DNA of 64,000 nt from NCBI GenBank assembly GCA_032055545.1, contig DAMBQR010000008.1:1-64000 (forward strand). The letters are read 5' to 3'. The stretch's first letter is position 1, and each line of letters opens with the position of its first letter. This stretch comes from Pseudescherichia sp032055545. GTDB lineage: Bacteria; Pseudomonadota; Gammaproteobacteria; Enterobacterales; Enterobacteriaceae. Position numbers and translations under genes: made by a program. The notes below the pieces were generated by a model that was not told the origin of the DNA, did no database searches, and was given only the letters and a program-made list of their open reading frames with translations. Below are positions 17,802 through 25,750 of this stretch, in pieces.

Positions 17802-18704
17802 CCCATGCTGCTCAACCGCTGACTTTTTCAATAGCCAGTCGCGGAAGAGCAGCACCCCTCCTGACTCAACACCGTCGTCCCGCCAGGTCAGAATAAAGCG
17901 ATTGCCGGTACGCATGGGCATATCACAGGGAATGACCATACTGCCGTTATCAAGATCGTGCTGTACGGAAAAACGCGGTAGTAACGCGACACCCAACCGC
18001 GAGCGGACGGCCGCAATCAGCATCGAGATAAGATCGAAACGCGGGCCAAGCTTTACCCGGGGGCTGGTGATAGCGGAGAGCGAGAACCACTCGGCCCAGC
18101 TCTCAATACGCGTACTCTGATGCAGCAACGTAAAGTTATTCAGCAGCTGCTCAACGGTTATCTTCCTGCCGGTATAGCCAGGCAATGTTCTGCTGCAGAC
18201 CGGCAGCAGCTCTTCTTCAAAAAGAGAATCGACCCGAGCCAGGGGAGTGCAGAAATCTTCTCGCATAATGGCCGCATCGTAGTCGCGATTGAGAAAATCC
18301 CCTACGCTTGCCAGCGAGTTAATATTTACCACAATATCCGGATAGCATTTATTAAACTCCCCAAGCTTTGGAATAAGCCAGTGGGTGCTCAACGTTGGGT
18401 TAACCGCCAGCTCTATGACCCGTGACGTTGGCTGCCAGGTCATAATAGCATGCGTGTCACGCTCAAATTTATTTAATGTGTCTCGCACCATCTCAAGATA
18501 ATATTTCCCCGCTTCATTGAGGAAAATACGTTTTTTTGCATGGTTAAATAGCGCGATATTAAGAAAATCTTCCAGCGCTGCCATCTGACGAAACACAGCG
18601 CTTTGCGTCAGCGCCAGCTCCTCTGCGGCACGGGTATAGCTCTCATGACGCGCAACGGCCTCAAAGGTAATGAGTAGGTCTGTTTTCGGTAACTTCCCTC
18701 GCAT
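17784..18704 (-). CDS. LysR-family transcriptional regulator of the methylaspartate locus
   Basis: The 306-residue protein has the LysR layout: an N-terminal winged helix-turn-helix (about residues 8-65, with SYTRAAEELALTQSAVFRQMAALED) and a C-terminal effector domain with two alpha/beta lobes. The DNA-binding part resembles the GcvA branch. It is convergent with fumD, overlapping by 18 nt, and lies at the far end of the locus. By position it should control the glm-mal-fumD genes, probably in response to glutamate or a pathway acid; that is inference. A suitable T-N11-A type operator in 7586-8434 was not identified with confidence. Confidence 0.93.
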   Translation of the reverse strand: MRGKLPKTDLLITFEAVARHESYTRAAEELALTQSAVFRQMAALEDFLNIALFNHAKKRIFLNEAGKYYLEMVRDTLNKFERDTHAIMTWQPTSRVIELAVNPTLSTHWLIPKLGEFNKCYPDIVVNINSLASVGDFLNRDYDAAIMREDFCTPLARVDSLFEEELLPVCSRTLPGYTGRKITVEQLLNNFTLLHQSTRIESWAEWFSLSAITSPRVKLGPRFDLISMLIAAVRSRLGVALLPRFSVQHDLDNGSMVIPCDMPMRTGNRFILTWRDDGVESGGVLLFRDWLLKKSAVEQHGLLKTL

Positions 18705-18862
18705 ACCGACTCCCTGCTACTTTTGGGCAATATCCTATCACTCCCCATCACCATGCCCGTTTTTTTAATCATATTATTCCCTATATCGTGATCGCTATCG
18801 ATAATTTTAAATCACTCATTATTTATCTATATGAAATTTGAAAAAACATTTATTACACATAT

Positions 18863-18904
18863 AAAAAAGGCCACCTTCCGGTGGCCAACCATGTCGAGAT
18901 TTTT
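18863..18904 (-). ncRNA. sdhX: Possible SdhX small RNA from the sucD 3' UTR
   Basis: In E. coli and Salmonella a ~38-nt Hfq-dependent RNA, SdhX, is released from the 3' UTR of sucD and ends at the operon terminator. Here the interval from the sucD stop to the terminator is of the right size and ends in the required hairpin plus T-run. Sequence conservation of the seed could not be checked, so this is positional inference. Confidence 0.35.
18864..18886 (-). terminator. Rho-independent terminator of the sdhCDAB-sucABCD operon
   Basis: Arms GGCCACC and GGTGGCC (18869-18886 region, 4-nt loop) are followed on the minus strand by a run of six Ts. The hairpin lies about 21 nt past the sucD stop. 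Confidence 0.85.
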
Positions 18905-18906
18905 AT

Positions 18907-19776
18907 TTACTTAATAATAGATTTTAACGCTTCGCCAATGTCAGCCAGGCTACGCACGGTTTTTACCCCTGCGGCTTCCAGCGCAGCAAACTTCTCGTCT
19001 GCCGTGCCTTTACCCCCAGCGATGATCGCCCCTGCGTGACCCATACGCTTGCCTTTTGGCGCGGTTACACCAGCGATATAGCCGACAACCGGTTTGGTTA
19101 CATGATCTTTGATATAGGCAGCCGCTTCCTCTTCCGCGCTACCGCCGATCTCACCAATCATCACGATCGCTTCGGTCTGCGGGTCAGCTTCGAACAGCTT
19201 CAGAATATCGATAAAGTTAGAGCCGGGGATCGGGTCACCGCCGATACCGACGCAGGTAGACTGACCAAAGCCGTAGTCGGTGGTCTGCTTAACCGCTTCA
19301 TAGGTCAGCGTACCGGAGCGGGAGACGATGCCCACTTTACCCGGCTGGTGGATGTGGCCAGGCATGATGCCGATTTTGCACTCGCCTGGGGTGATGACGC
19401 CCGGGCAGTTCGGACCGATCATGCGCACGCCAGCTTCGTCCAGCTTCACTTTAACCGTCAGCATATCCAGCGTCGGGATACCTTCGGTAATAGTGATGAT
19501 CAGCTTAATGCCTGCGTCGATCGCTTCCAGAATAGAGTCTTTACAGAAAGGAGCCGGAACGTAGATCACGCTGGCGGTTGCGCCCGTTGCTTCTACCGCT
19601 TCGCGCACGGTGTTGAACACCGGCAGGCCGAGGTGCGTGGTGCCGCCCTTGCCTGGCGTTACGCCGCCCACCATCTGGGTACCATAGGCAATAGCCTGTT
19701 CTGAGTGGAAAGTCCCCTGGCTACCGGTAAAGCCCTGGCAGATAACCTTGGTATCTTTATTAATTAAAACTGACAT
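18907..19776 (-). CDS. sucD: Succinyl-CoA synthetase alpha subunit
   Basis: SucD binds CoA and carries the phosphohistidine of succinyl-CoA synthetase, the substrate-level phosphorylation step of the TCA cycle. The 289-residue product equals the E. coli length. It has a CoA-binding Rossmann domain (VICQGFTGSQGTFHSEQAI near residue 12) and the active histidine in MGHAGAIIAGGKGTAD near residue 247. The ATG overlaps the sucC stop by one base. It is the last gene of the sdh-suc operon, directly before the terminator. Confidence 0.97.
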   Translation of the reverse strand: MSVLINKDTKVICQGFTGSQGTFHSEQAIAYGTQMVGGVTPGKGGTTHLGLPVFNTVREAVEATGATASVIYVPAPFCKDSILEAIDAGIKLIITITEGIPTLDMLTVKVKLDEAGVRMIGPNCPGVITPGECKIGIMPGHIHQPGKVGIVSRSGTLTYEAVKQTTDYGFGQSTCVGIGGDPIPGSNFIDILKLFEADPQTEAIVMIGEIGGSAEEEAAAYIKDHVTKPVVGYIAGVTAPKGKRMGHAGAIIAGGKGTADEKFAALEAAGVKTVRSLADIGEALKSIIK

Positions 19777-20942
19777 TATTTCCCCTCCACTGCGGCAACA
19801 ACCTGCTGTGCTGCGTCCGTCAGACTTTTCGCTGCGATAATGTTCAGGCCGCTGTCAGCCAGTTTTTGTGCGCCCAGTTCGGCGTTATTTCCTTCCAGAC
19901 GAACCACCACCGGAACGTTCACGCCTACCTCGGCCACCGCACCAATGATGCCGTCGGCAATCAGGTCGCAGCGCACGATACCGCCGAAGATGTTAACCAG
20001 TACGGCTTTCACATTATCGTCGGAGAGAATGATTTTAAACGCTTCGGTTACGCGCTCTTTGGTCGCGCCACCGCCTACGTCGAGGAAGTTAGCCGGTTCG
20101 CCACCGTGCAGCTTAACGATGTCCATGGTGCCCATCGCCAGGCCCGCACCGTTAACCATGCAACCGATGTTGCCGTCGAGGGCAACGTAGTTCAGCTCCC
20201 ACTGCGCCGCCTGGGATTCACGGGCGTCTTCCTGAGAGTGGTCGCGCATCTGGCGCAGATCCGGCTGGCGGAACAGCGCGTTGCCATCAGCGCCCAGTTT
20301 GCCGTCGAGGCAGATCAGGTCGCCCTGTTTGGTGATCACCAGCGGGTTGATCTCGATCAGCGCGAGGTCGCGCTCAAGGAAGATGGTCGCCAGGCCCATA
20401 AAGATTTTGGTGAACTGCTGAACCTGCTTACCTTCCAGACCCAGCTTAAACGCCAGCTCACGTCCCTGGTACGGCATCGGGCCGGCCAGCGGATCGAGGG
20501 CCACTTTGTGGATCAGGTGCGGGGTCTCTTCCGCCACTTTTTCAATTTCCACGCCGCCTTCGGTAGAGGCCATGAACACCACGCGACGGGAGCTGCGGTC
20601 TACTACCGCGCCCAGGTAGAGCTCTTTATCAATATCGGTCGCCGCTTCCACCAGGATCTGGTTAACCGGCTGGCCGTTGGCATCCGTTTGGTAGGTCACC
20701 AGACGCTTGCCCAGCCAGTGCTCGGCAAATGCGCGGATATCTTCTTTGCTGTTAACCACTTTAACGCCGCCCGCTTTACCGCGGCCACCGGCGTGCACCT
20801 GGCACTTCACGACCCACGGGCCGCTGCCGATTTTAGAGGCGGCTTCTTCTGCTTCACGCGGGGTGTTGCAGGCATAGCCTACCGGCGCGGGTAAACCGTA
20901 GCGGGCAAATAGCTGTTTTGCCTGGTATTCATGTAAGTTCAT
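19776..20942 (-). CDS. sucC: Succinyl-CoA synthetase beta subunit
   Basis: SucC holds the ATP-grasp nucleotide site and succinate site of succinyl-CoA synthetase. The 388-residue product has the expected length. Features include the N-terminal MNLHEYQAKQLFARYG, the glycine-rich HAGGRGKAGGVKV loop near residue 50, the metal-binding EINPLVIT near residue 197 and VNIFGGIVRCD near residue 315. It follows sucB after an 85-nt spacer carrying a REP-like hairpin, and overlaps sucD by one base. Confidence 0.97.
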   Translation of the reverse strand: MNLHEYQAKQLFARYGLPAPVGYACNTPREAEEAASKIGSGPWVVKCQVHAGGRGKAGGVKVVNSKEDIRAFAEHWLGKRLVTYQTDANGQPVNQILVEAATDIDKELYLGAVVDRSSRRVVFMASTEGGVEIEKVAEETPHLIHKVALDPLAGPMPYQGRELAFKLGLEGKQVQQFTKIFMGLATIFLERDLALIEINPLVITKQGDLICLDGKLGADGNALFRQPDLRQMRDHSQEDARESQAAQWELNYVALDGNIGCMVNGAGLAMGTMDIVKLHGGEPANFLDVGGGATKERVTEAFKIILSDDNVKAVLVNIFGGIVRCDLIADGIIGAVAEVGVNVPVVVRLEGNNAELGAQKLADSGLNIIAAKSLTDAAQQVVAAVEGK

Positions 20943-20988
20943 CTGTTCCGTCCACTTTTCAGGTAATCGTCAGGTCATGATTTTGTCA

Positions 20989-21014
20989 GCCCGGCAAGCG
21001 AAGCGCCGCCGGGC
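20989..21014. repeat. REP-like palindrome between sucB and sucC
   Basis: GCCCGGC and GCCGGGC arms enclose AAGCGAAGCGCC in the sucB-sucC spacer. Sequence and position fit a single enterobacterial REP unit, which could stabilise the upstream mRNA or act as a partial 3' barrier. Confidence 0.65.
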
Positions 21015-21027
21015 AAAAGTGCGAAAA

Positions 21028-22254
21028 CTACACGTCCAGCAGCAGACGCGTCGGATCTTCCAGCAGTTCTTTAATGGCGACCAGGAAGCCTACCGACTCA
21101 CGGCCATCAATCAGGCGGTGATCGTAAGAGAGCGCCAGATACATCATCGGCAGGATCTCTACTTTGCCATCTACTGCCATCGGGCGATCTTTGATCGCGT
21201 GCATACCGAGAATGGCACTCTGCGGCGGGTTGATGATCGGCGTGGACATCAGCGAACCGAAGACGCCGCCGTTGGTGATGGTGAAGTTACCGCCGGTCAG
21301 ATCCTCAACGGTCAGCTTGCCGTCACGGCCTTTCACCGCCAGCTCTTTGATGCGTTTTTCGATTTCAGCCATGCCCAGCGCATCGACGTCACGCAGCACC
21401 GGGGTCACCAGGCCGCGCGGCGTTGAGACCGCCATGCTGACGTCGAAGTAGTTGTGGTAAACCACGTCGTCGCCATCGATAGAGGCGTTCACTTCCGGGT
21501 AGCGTTTCAGCGCTTCAACCACGGCTTTCACGTAGAAGGACATAAAGCCCAGACGGATCCCGTGACGCTTCTCGAAGGCGTCGCCGTACTGCTTGCGCAG
21601 ATCCATGATTGGCTTCATGTTGACTTCGTTGAAGGTGGTCAGCATTGCGGTGGAGTTTTTGGCCTCCAGCAGACGCTCGGCCACGCGCTTGCGCAGACGG
21701 GTCATCGGCACACGTTTCTCTGAGCGGTTGCCTGCGACAGGCGTAACGGCAGGTGCCGCGTCGGCAGCCGGGGCTTTCGCCTCTGTTGCCGTCGAGGATT
21801 TCGCCAGGTGTTTCTCTACGTCTTCGCGAGTCAGGCGGCCGCCGACGCCGGTGCCTTTAATGGCGTTGGCATCCAGAGTGTGTTCTGCTAACAGACGACG
21901 GATCGCCGGGCTTAATGCCTCGTTGTTCTGCTCTTCCAGAGAGGCCTGCTGACGCTGAGCCGGAGTTGACTCCTTGCTTTCAGATTTCGCGCTGCTCTCT
22001 TTACCGTTGCTGTTACCTTCACGCAGGCGGCCAAGGATCTGGCGTGAGGTCACGGTGGTGCCCTCATCTTCCAGCACTGCATCAAGAATGCCGTCCGCCG
22101 ACGCCGGTACTTCCAGTACCACTTTATCAGTTTCGATCTCTACCAGAACTTCATCACGTTGGACGCTATCGCCCGGTTTTTTATGCCAGGTGGCCACGGT
22201 CGCATCGGCTACGGACTCAGGCAGGTCGGGAACAAGAATATCTACGCTACTCAT
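21028..22254 (-). CDS. sucB: Dihydrolipoyllysine succinyltransferase (E2 of 2-oxoglutarate dehydrogenase)
   Basis: SucB is the core of the 2-oxoglutarate dehydrogenase complex. The 408-residue product has one lipoyl domain with the modified Lys44 (EIETDKVVLEV), a peripheral subunit-binding domain around residues 112-145 (SPAIRRLLAEHTLDANAIKGTG), Ala/Pro-rich linkers, and a catalytic domain with SYDHRLIDGRE near residue 380 containing the active His and Asp. It is 3 residues longer than E. coli SucB, the difference being in the linkers. It lies 14 nt after sucA. Confidence 0.97.
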   Translation of the reverse strand: MSSVDILVPDLPESVADATVATWHKKPGDSVQRDEVLVEIETDKVVLEVPASADGILDAVLEDEGTTVTSRQILGRLREGNSNGKESSAKSESKESTPAQRQQASLEEQNNEALSPAIRRLLAEHTLDANAIKGTGVGGRLTREDVEKHLAKSSTATEAKAPAADAAPAVTPVAGNRSEKRVPMTRLRKRVAERLLEAKNSTAMLTTFNEVNMKPIMDLRKQYGDAFEKRHGIRLGFMSFYVKAVVEALKRYPEVNASIDGDDVVYHNYFDVSMAVSTPRGLVTPVLRDVDALGMAEIEKRIKELAVKGRDGKLTVEDLTGGNFTITNGGVFGSLMSTPIINPPQSAILGMHAIKDRPMAVDGKVEILPMMYLALSYDHRLIDGRESVGFLVAIKELLEDPTRLLLDV

Positions 22255-22268
22255 TATTTATCCTTTAA

Positions 22269-25076
22269 TTAATCGACGTTCAGCGCGTCGTTAACCAGAT
22301 CTTGCTGCTGCTTCTGGTGAACGGACATATAACCTACCGCCGGAGAGGCAGAGGCCGGGCGGCCTGCGTAACGCAGAGCAGACCCAAACGGAATCACTTC
22401 ACGGAAATGATGCTGGCTACAGTACCATGCGCCCTGGTTCAGCGGCTCTTCCTGGCACCAGACAAAATCATGTACGTGGGCATAAGGTTTTAACGCTTCC
22501 TGCACCGACTGGTGCGGGAACGGATACAGCTGTTCGATACGCACAATGGCGACGTCTTTCTGATCGTTCTTACGGCGCTGCTCCAGCAGGTCGTAATAAA
22601 CCTTACCAGAACAGAGGACAACGCGCTTAACGCCTTGCGGATCAAGATCGTCAATCTCACCGATGGCTGGCATAAAGGTGCCATTTGCCAGCTCGTCCAG
22701 CGTTGATACCGCCAGCGGATGACGCAGCAGGGACTTCGGCGACATGACCACCAGCGGACGGCGCATACCGCGCAGCGCCTGACGGCGGATCATGTGGTAA
22801 ACCTGTGCCGGGGTAGACGGCACGCAGACCTGCATGTTCTGCTCAGCGCAGAGTTGCAGATAGCGCTCCAGACGCGCGGAGGAGTGCTCCGGGCCCTGGC
22901 CTTCGTAGCCGTGCGGCAGCAGCATCACCAGACCGCACATACGGCCCCACTTCTGCTCACCGGAGGAGATGAACTGGTCGATCACCACCTGCGCACCGTT
23001 GGCGAAGTCACCAAACTGCGCTTCCCAGATGGTCAGGGTGCGCGGCTCGGCGGTAGCATAGCCATATTCAAACGCCAGTACCGCCTCTTCAGAGAGCACG
23101 GAGTCCCAGACGCGGAAGGTACCCTGCGAATTATGAACGTGGTGCAGCGGCGTATAGGTGGAGCCGTTAGACTGGTTATGGATCACCGCGTGACGGTGGA
23201 AGAAGGTGCCACGGCCGCTGTCTTCCCCGGACAGACGCACCGCGATGCCTTCATCTACCAGCGTAGCGTAGGCCAGGTTTTCCGCGCCGCCCCAGTCGAA
23301 GAGCTTCTCGCCTGCGGCCATCGCCTGACGGTCACCGTAGATTTTCGCTACGCGAGACTGCATTTCGATAGCGTCGGGTACGGTACTGATACGCTTCGCC
23401 AGCTCCTGAACGCGCTTCATCTCTACCTTGTTCGGGTAGCTCTCGTCCCACTCGTGGTTGAGGTACGGCGACCAGGTAAAGGAGTGCATGTTCATTGGAC
23501 GCCACTCTTTTACTACGCACTCACCGGCGTCAAGCATGTCGCGGTAGACGTTCACCATCTCGGTGGCATCTTCCAGGGTCGCGACCTTCTCCTGCTCCAG
23601 ACGGTCAGCGTAGATTTTACGCGGCGTCGGGTGCTTTTTGATCTTCTGATACATCAGCGGCTGGGTTGCGCTCGGCTCGTCGGCTTCGTTGTGGCCGTGA
23701 CGGCGGTAGCACACCAGGTCAATAAAGACATCGCGTTTAAAGGTGTTACGGAAATCCAGCGCGAGGCGGGTTACGAATGCCACGGCTTCCGGATCGTCAG
23801 CGTTCACGTGGAAAATCGGTGCCTGCACCATTTTACCGATATCGGTACAGTACGGCGTGGAGCGCGCATCGAGCGGGTTAGAGGTGGTGAAGCCCACCTG
23901 GTTGTTGATGACAATGCGCACCGTGCCGCCCACTTCGTAGCCGCGGGCTTTGGACATGTTCAGCGTTTCCTGCACCACGCCCTGGCCGGTTACCGCCGCA
24001 TCGCCGTGAATGGTGATCGGCAGAACCTTGTTGCTGCTCGGCTCGTCGAGACGATCGAGACGCGCACGCACGGAACCCATGACTACCGGGCTGACGATCT
24101 CGAGGTGCGACGGGTTAAACGCCAGCGCCAGGTGAACCAGGCCACCTTCGGTTTCGATATCGGACGAGAAGCCCATGTGGTACTTCACATCGCCGGTACC
24201 GAGATGTTCTTTATGCTTGCCCGCAAACTCGTCGAACAGATCCTGGGTCTTTTTACCCAGCACGTTAATCAGGACGTTGAGACGACCACGGTGCGCCATA
24301 CCCAGCACCACTTCACGCGTGCCGCTCTTACCGGCGTGGCGGATCATCTCTTTCAGCATCGGGACCAGCGCGTCGCCGCCCTCCAGCGAGAAGCGTTTCG
24401 CACCCGGGAATTTCGCCCCAAGGTAGCGCTCCATCCCTTCCGCCGCCGTCAGCTCGCTGAGGAAGCGTTTCTTCTCTTCGGCACTAAAGGCCGCGCGACC
24501 CGCCACGGACTCAATCCGCTGCTGGATCCAGCGCTTCTCGTCGGTGCTGGTGATATGCATATACTCGGCGCCGATAGAGCCGCAGTAGGTCTGCTTCAGG
24601 GCGGCGATCAGCTCACCCAGCGGCATGGTGTCTTTGCCAAAAGCAAAAGAGCCGATGTTAAAGCTCTGCTGCAGGTCGGCTTCGGTCAGATCGTGCCAGG
24701 CCGGGTCGAGATCGGCAACGCGCTCCTGTTTCCACAGTCCCAGCGGGTCAAGGTTCGCCTGCTGGTGGCCGCGGAAGCGGTAGGCGTTGATGAGCTGCAG
24801 GACTTTAACCTGCTTAACGTTGGTATCAGGATCGGAGAGTGAAGAGGTGTAACGTGAGGCATCCTTCGCCAGACGACGAAAATAATCACGTGTTTTGGAA
24901 TGAAATTGATCCGGTTTAACTCCCGTGCCAGGTAACTCCTGGAACATGGAACGCCAGTTTGCGTCTACCGAATCAGGATCGGTTAAGAAGTCTTCATAGA
25001 GCTGTTCTATCCAGCTCTGGTTAGACCCAGAGAGGTAAGAAGAGTCCAGCCAGGCTTTCATTGCGCCGTTCTGCAT
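22269..25076 (-). CDS. sucA: 2-Oxoglutarate dehydrogenase E1
   Basis: SucA is the thiamine-diphosphate E1 component that decarboxylates 2-oxoglutarate. From the ATG at 25076 the product is 935 residues (E. coli 933) and starts MQNGAMKAWLDSSYLSG, so the gene is complete even though unread bases begin 4 nt upstream. Landmarks include the N-terminal E2-binding segment, MAHRGRLNVLINVLGK near residue 255, GDAAVTGQGVVQETLNMS near residue 390, IVINNQVGFTT, and EAQFGDFANGAQVV near residue 715. A frame running on through the Ns into sdhB is an artefact of the gap. The promoter region cannot be seen. Confidence 0.97.
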   Translation of the reverse strand: MQNGAMKAWLDSSYLSGSNQSWIEQLYEDFLTDPDSVDANWRSMFQELPGTGVKPDQFHSKTRDYFRRLAKDASRYTSSLSDPDTNVKQVKVLQLINAYRFRGHQQANLDPLGLWKQERVADLDPAWHDLTEADLQQSFNIGSFAFGKDTMPLGELIAALKQTYCGSIGAEYMHITSTDEKRWIQQRIESVAGRAAFSAEEKKRFLSELTAAEGMERYLGAKFPGAKRFSLEGGDALVPMLKEMIRHAGKSGTREVVLGMAHRGRLNVLINVLGKKTQDLFDEFAGKHKEHLGTGDVKYHMGFSSDIETEGGLVHLALAFNPSHLEIVSPVVMGSVRARLDRLDEPSSNKVLPITIHGDAAVTGQGVVQETLNMSKARGYEVGGTVRIVINNQVGFTTSNPLDARSTPYCTDIGKMVQAPIFHVNADDPEAVAFVTRLALDFRNTFKRDVFIDLVCYRRHGHNEADEPSATQPLMYQKIKKHPTPRKIYADRLEQEKVATLEDATEMVNVYRDMLDAGECVVKEWRPMNMHSFTWSPYLNHEWDESYPNKVEMKRVQELAKRISTVPDAIEMQSRVAKIYGDRQAMAAGEKLFDWGGAENLAYATLVDEGIAVRLSGEDSGRGTFFHRHAVIHNQSNGSTYTPLHHVHNSQGTFRVWDSVLSEEAVLAFEYGYATAEPRTLTIWEAQFGDFANGAQVVIDQFISSGEQKWGRMCGLVMLLPHGYEGQGPEHSSARLERYLQLCAEQNMQVCVPSTPAQVYHMIRRQALRGMRRPLVVMSPKSLLRHPLAVSTLDELANGTFMPAIGEIDDLDPQGVKRVVLCSGKVYYDLLEQRRKNDQKDVAIVRIEQLYPFPHQSVQEALKPYAHVHDFVWCQEEPLNQGAWYCSQHHFREVIPFGSALRYAGRPASASPAVGYMSVHQKQQQDLVNDALNVD

Positions 25077-25080
25077 CGTG

Positions 25081-25358
25081 NNNNNNNNNNNNNNNNNNNN
25101 NNNNNNNNNNNNNNNNNNNNNNNNNNNNNNNNNNNNNNNNNNNNNNNNNNNNNNNNNNNNNNNNNNNNNNNNNNNNNNNNNNNNNNNNNNNNNNNNNNNN
25201 NNNNNNNNNNNNNNNNNNNNNNNNNNNNNNNNNNNNNNNNNNNNNNNNNNNNNNNNNNNNNNNNNNNNNNNNNNNNNNNNNNNNNNNNNNNNNNNNNNNN
25301 NNNNNNNNNNNNNNNNNNNNNNNNNNNNNNNNNNNNNNNNNNNNNNNNNNNNNNNNNN
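25081..25358. other. Assembly gap (278 N) between sdhB and sucA
   Basis: All bases are N. The gap must contain the 3' part of sdhB (about 112 codons plus a stop by comparison with a 238-residue protein, i.e. about 339 nt) and the sdhB-sucA spacer. That already exceeds 278 nt, so the gap length is an underestimate. Confidence 0.95.
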
Positions 25359-25736
25359 TTGCCCATTATTCAATAAGTAAGGCTTAATCTTCTCATATTG
25401 TGCATAGAATTGTCCCATGTCTACCACCAGATCGCGTACAACCGGTAATCCAGGCAGTGGACGGATGACAATTTTTTTCTTGCCGTTACCCAGCGCCGAG
25501 ATCGGCGTGATGCAGGCCAGGCCGTTTTTGCCGTTCATGTTCAGGCCATCGGAGCCACAGACCCCTTCACGGCAGGAGCGACGGAACGCCAGGGTGGGAT
25601 CCTTCTCTTTCAGCTGGATGAGGGCATCCAGCAACATCATATCCCGGCCCTCTTCCCCTTCCAGGGTGTAGTCCTGCATACGCGGAGCGTCGTCTACGTC
25701 CGGGTTATAACGATAGATTGAAAATTCGATTTTCAT
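25359..25736 (-). CDS. sdhB: Succinate dehydrogenase iron-sulfur subunit (partial, C-terminal half in gap)
   Basis: SdhB carries the three Fe-S clusters that pass electrons from SdhA to the quinone site. Only the first 126 residues can be read, to LLNNGQ, from the ATG at 25736. They include the [2Fe-2S] cluster motif CREGVCGSDGLNMNGKNGLAC (21 residues, cysteines near 55, 60, 63 and 75) and the linker VDMGQFYAQYEKIKPYL. The [4Fe-4S] and [3Fe-4S] cysteine motifs expected downstream fall in the N run. The truncation is due to the assembly and does not show a broken gene. It lies 14 nt after sdhA. Confidence 0.95.
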
Positions 25737-25750
25737 TTTCCGCTCTCCGC

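Noticed and set aside
22719..24842. 707-codon plus-strand frame antisense to sucA
   Set aside because: A codon-bias shadow of a highly expressed gene; no start context or family resemblance.
22269..25736. Continuous 1155-codon frame joining sdhB and sucA
   Set aside because: It runs through 278 Ns; the two proteins are separate, and sucA has its own start at 25076.
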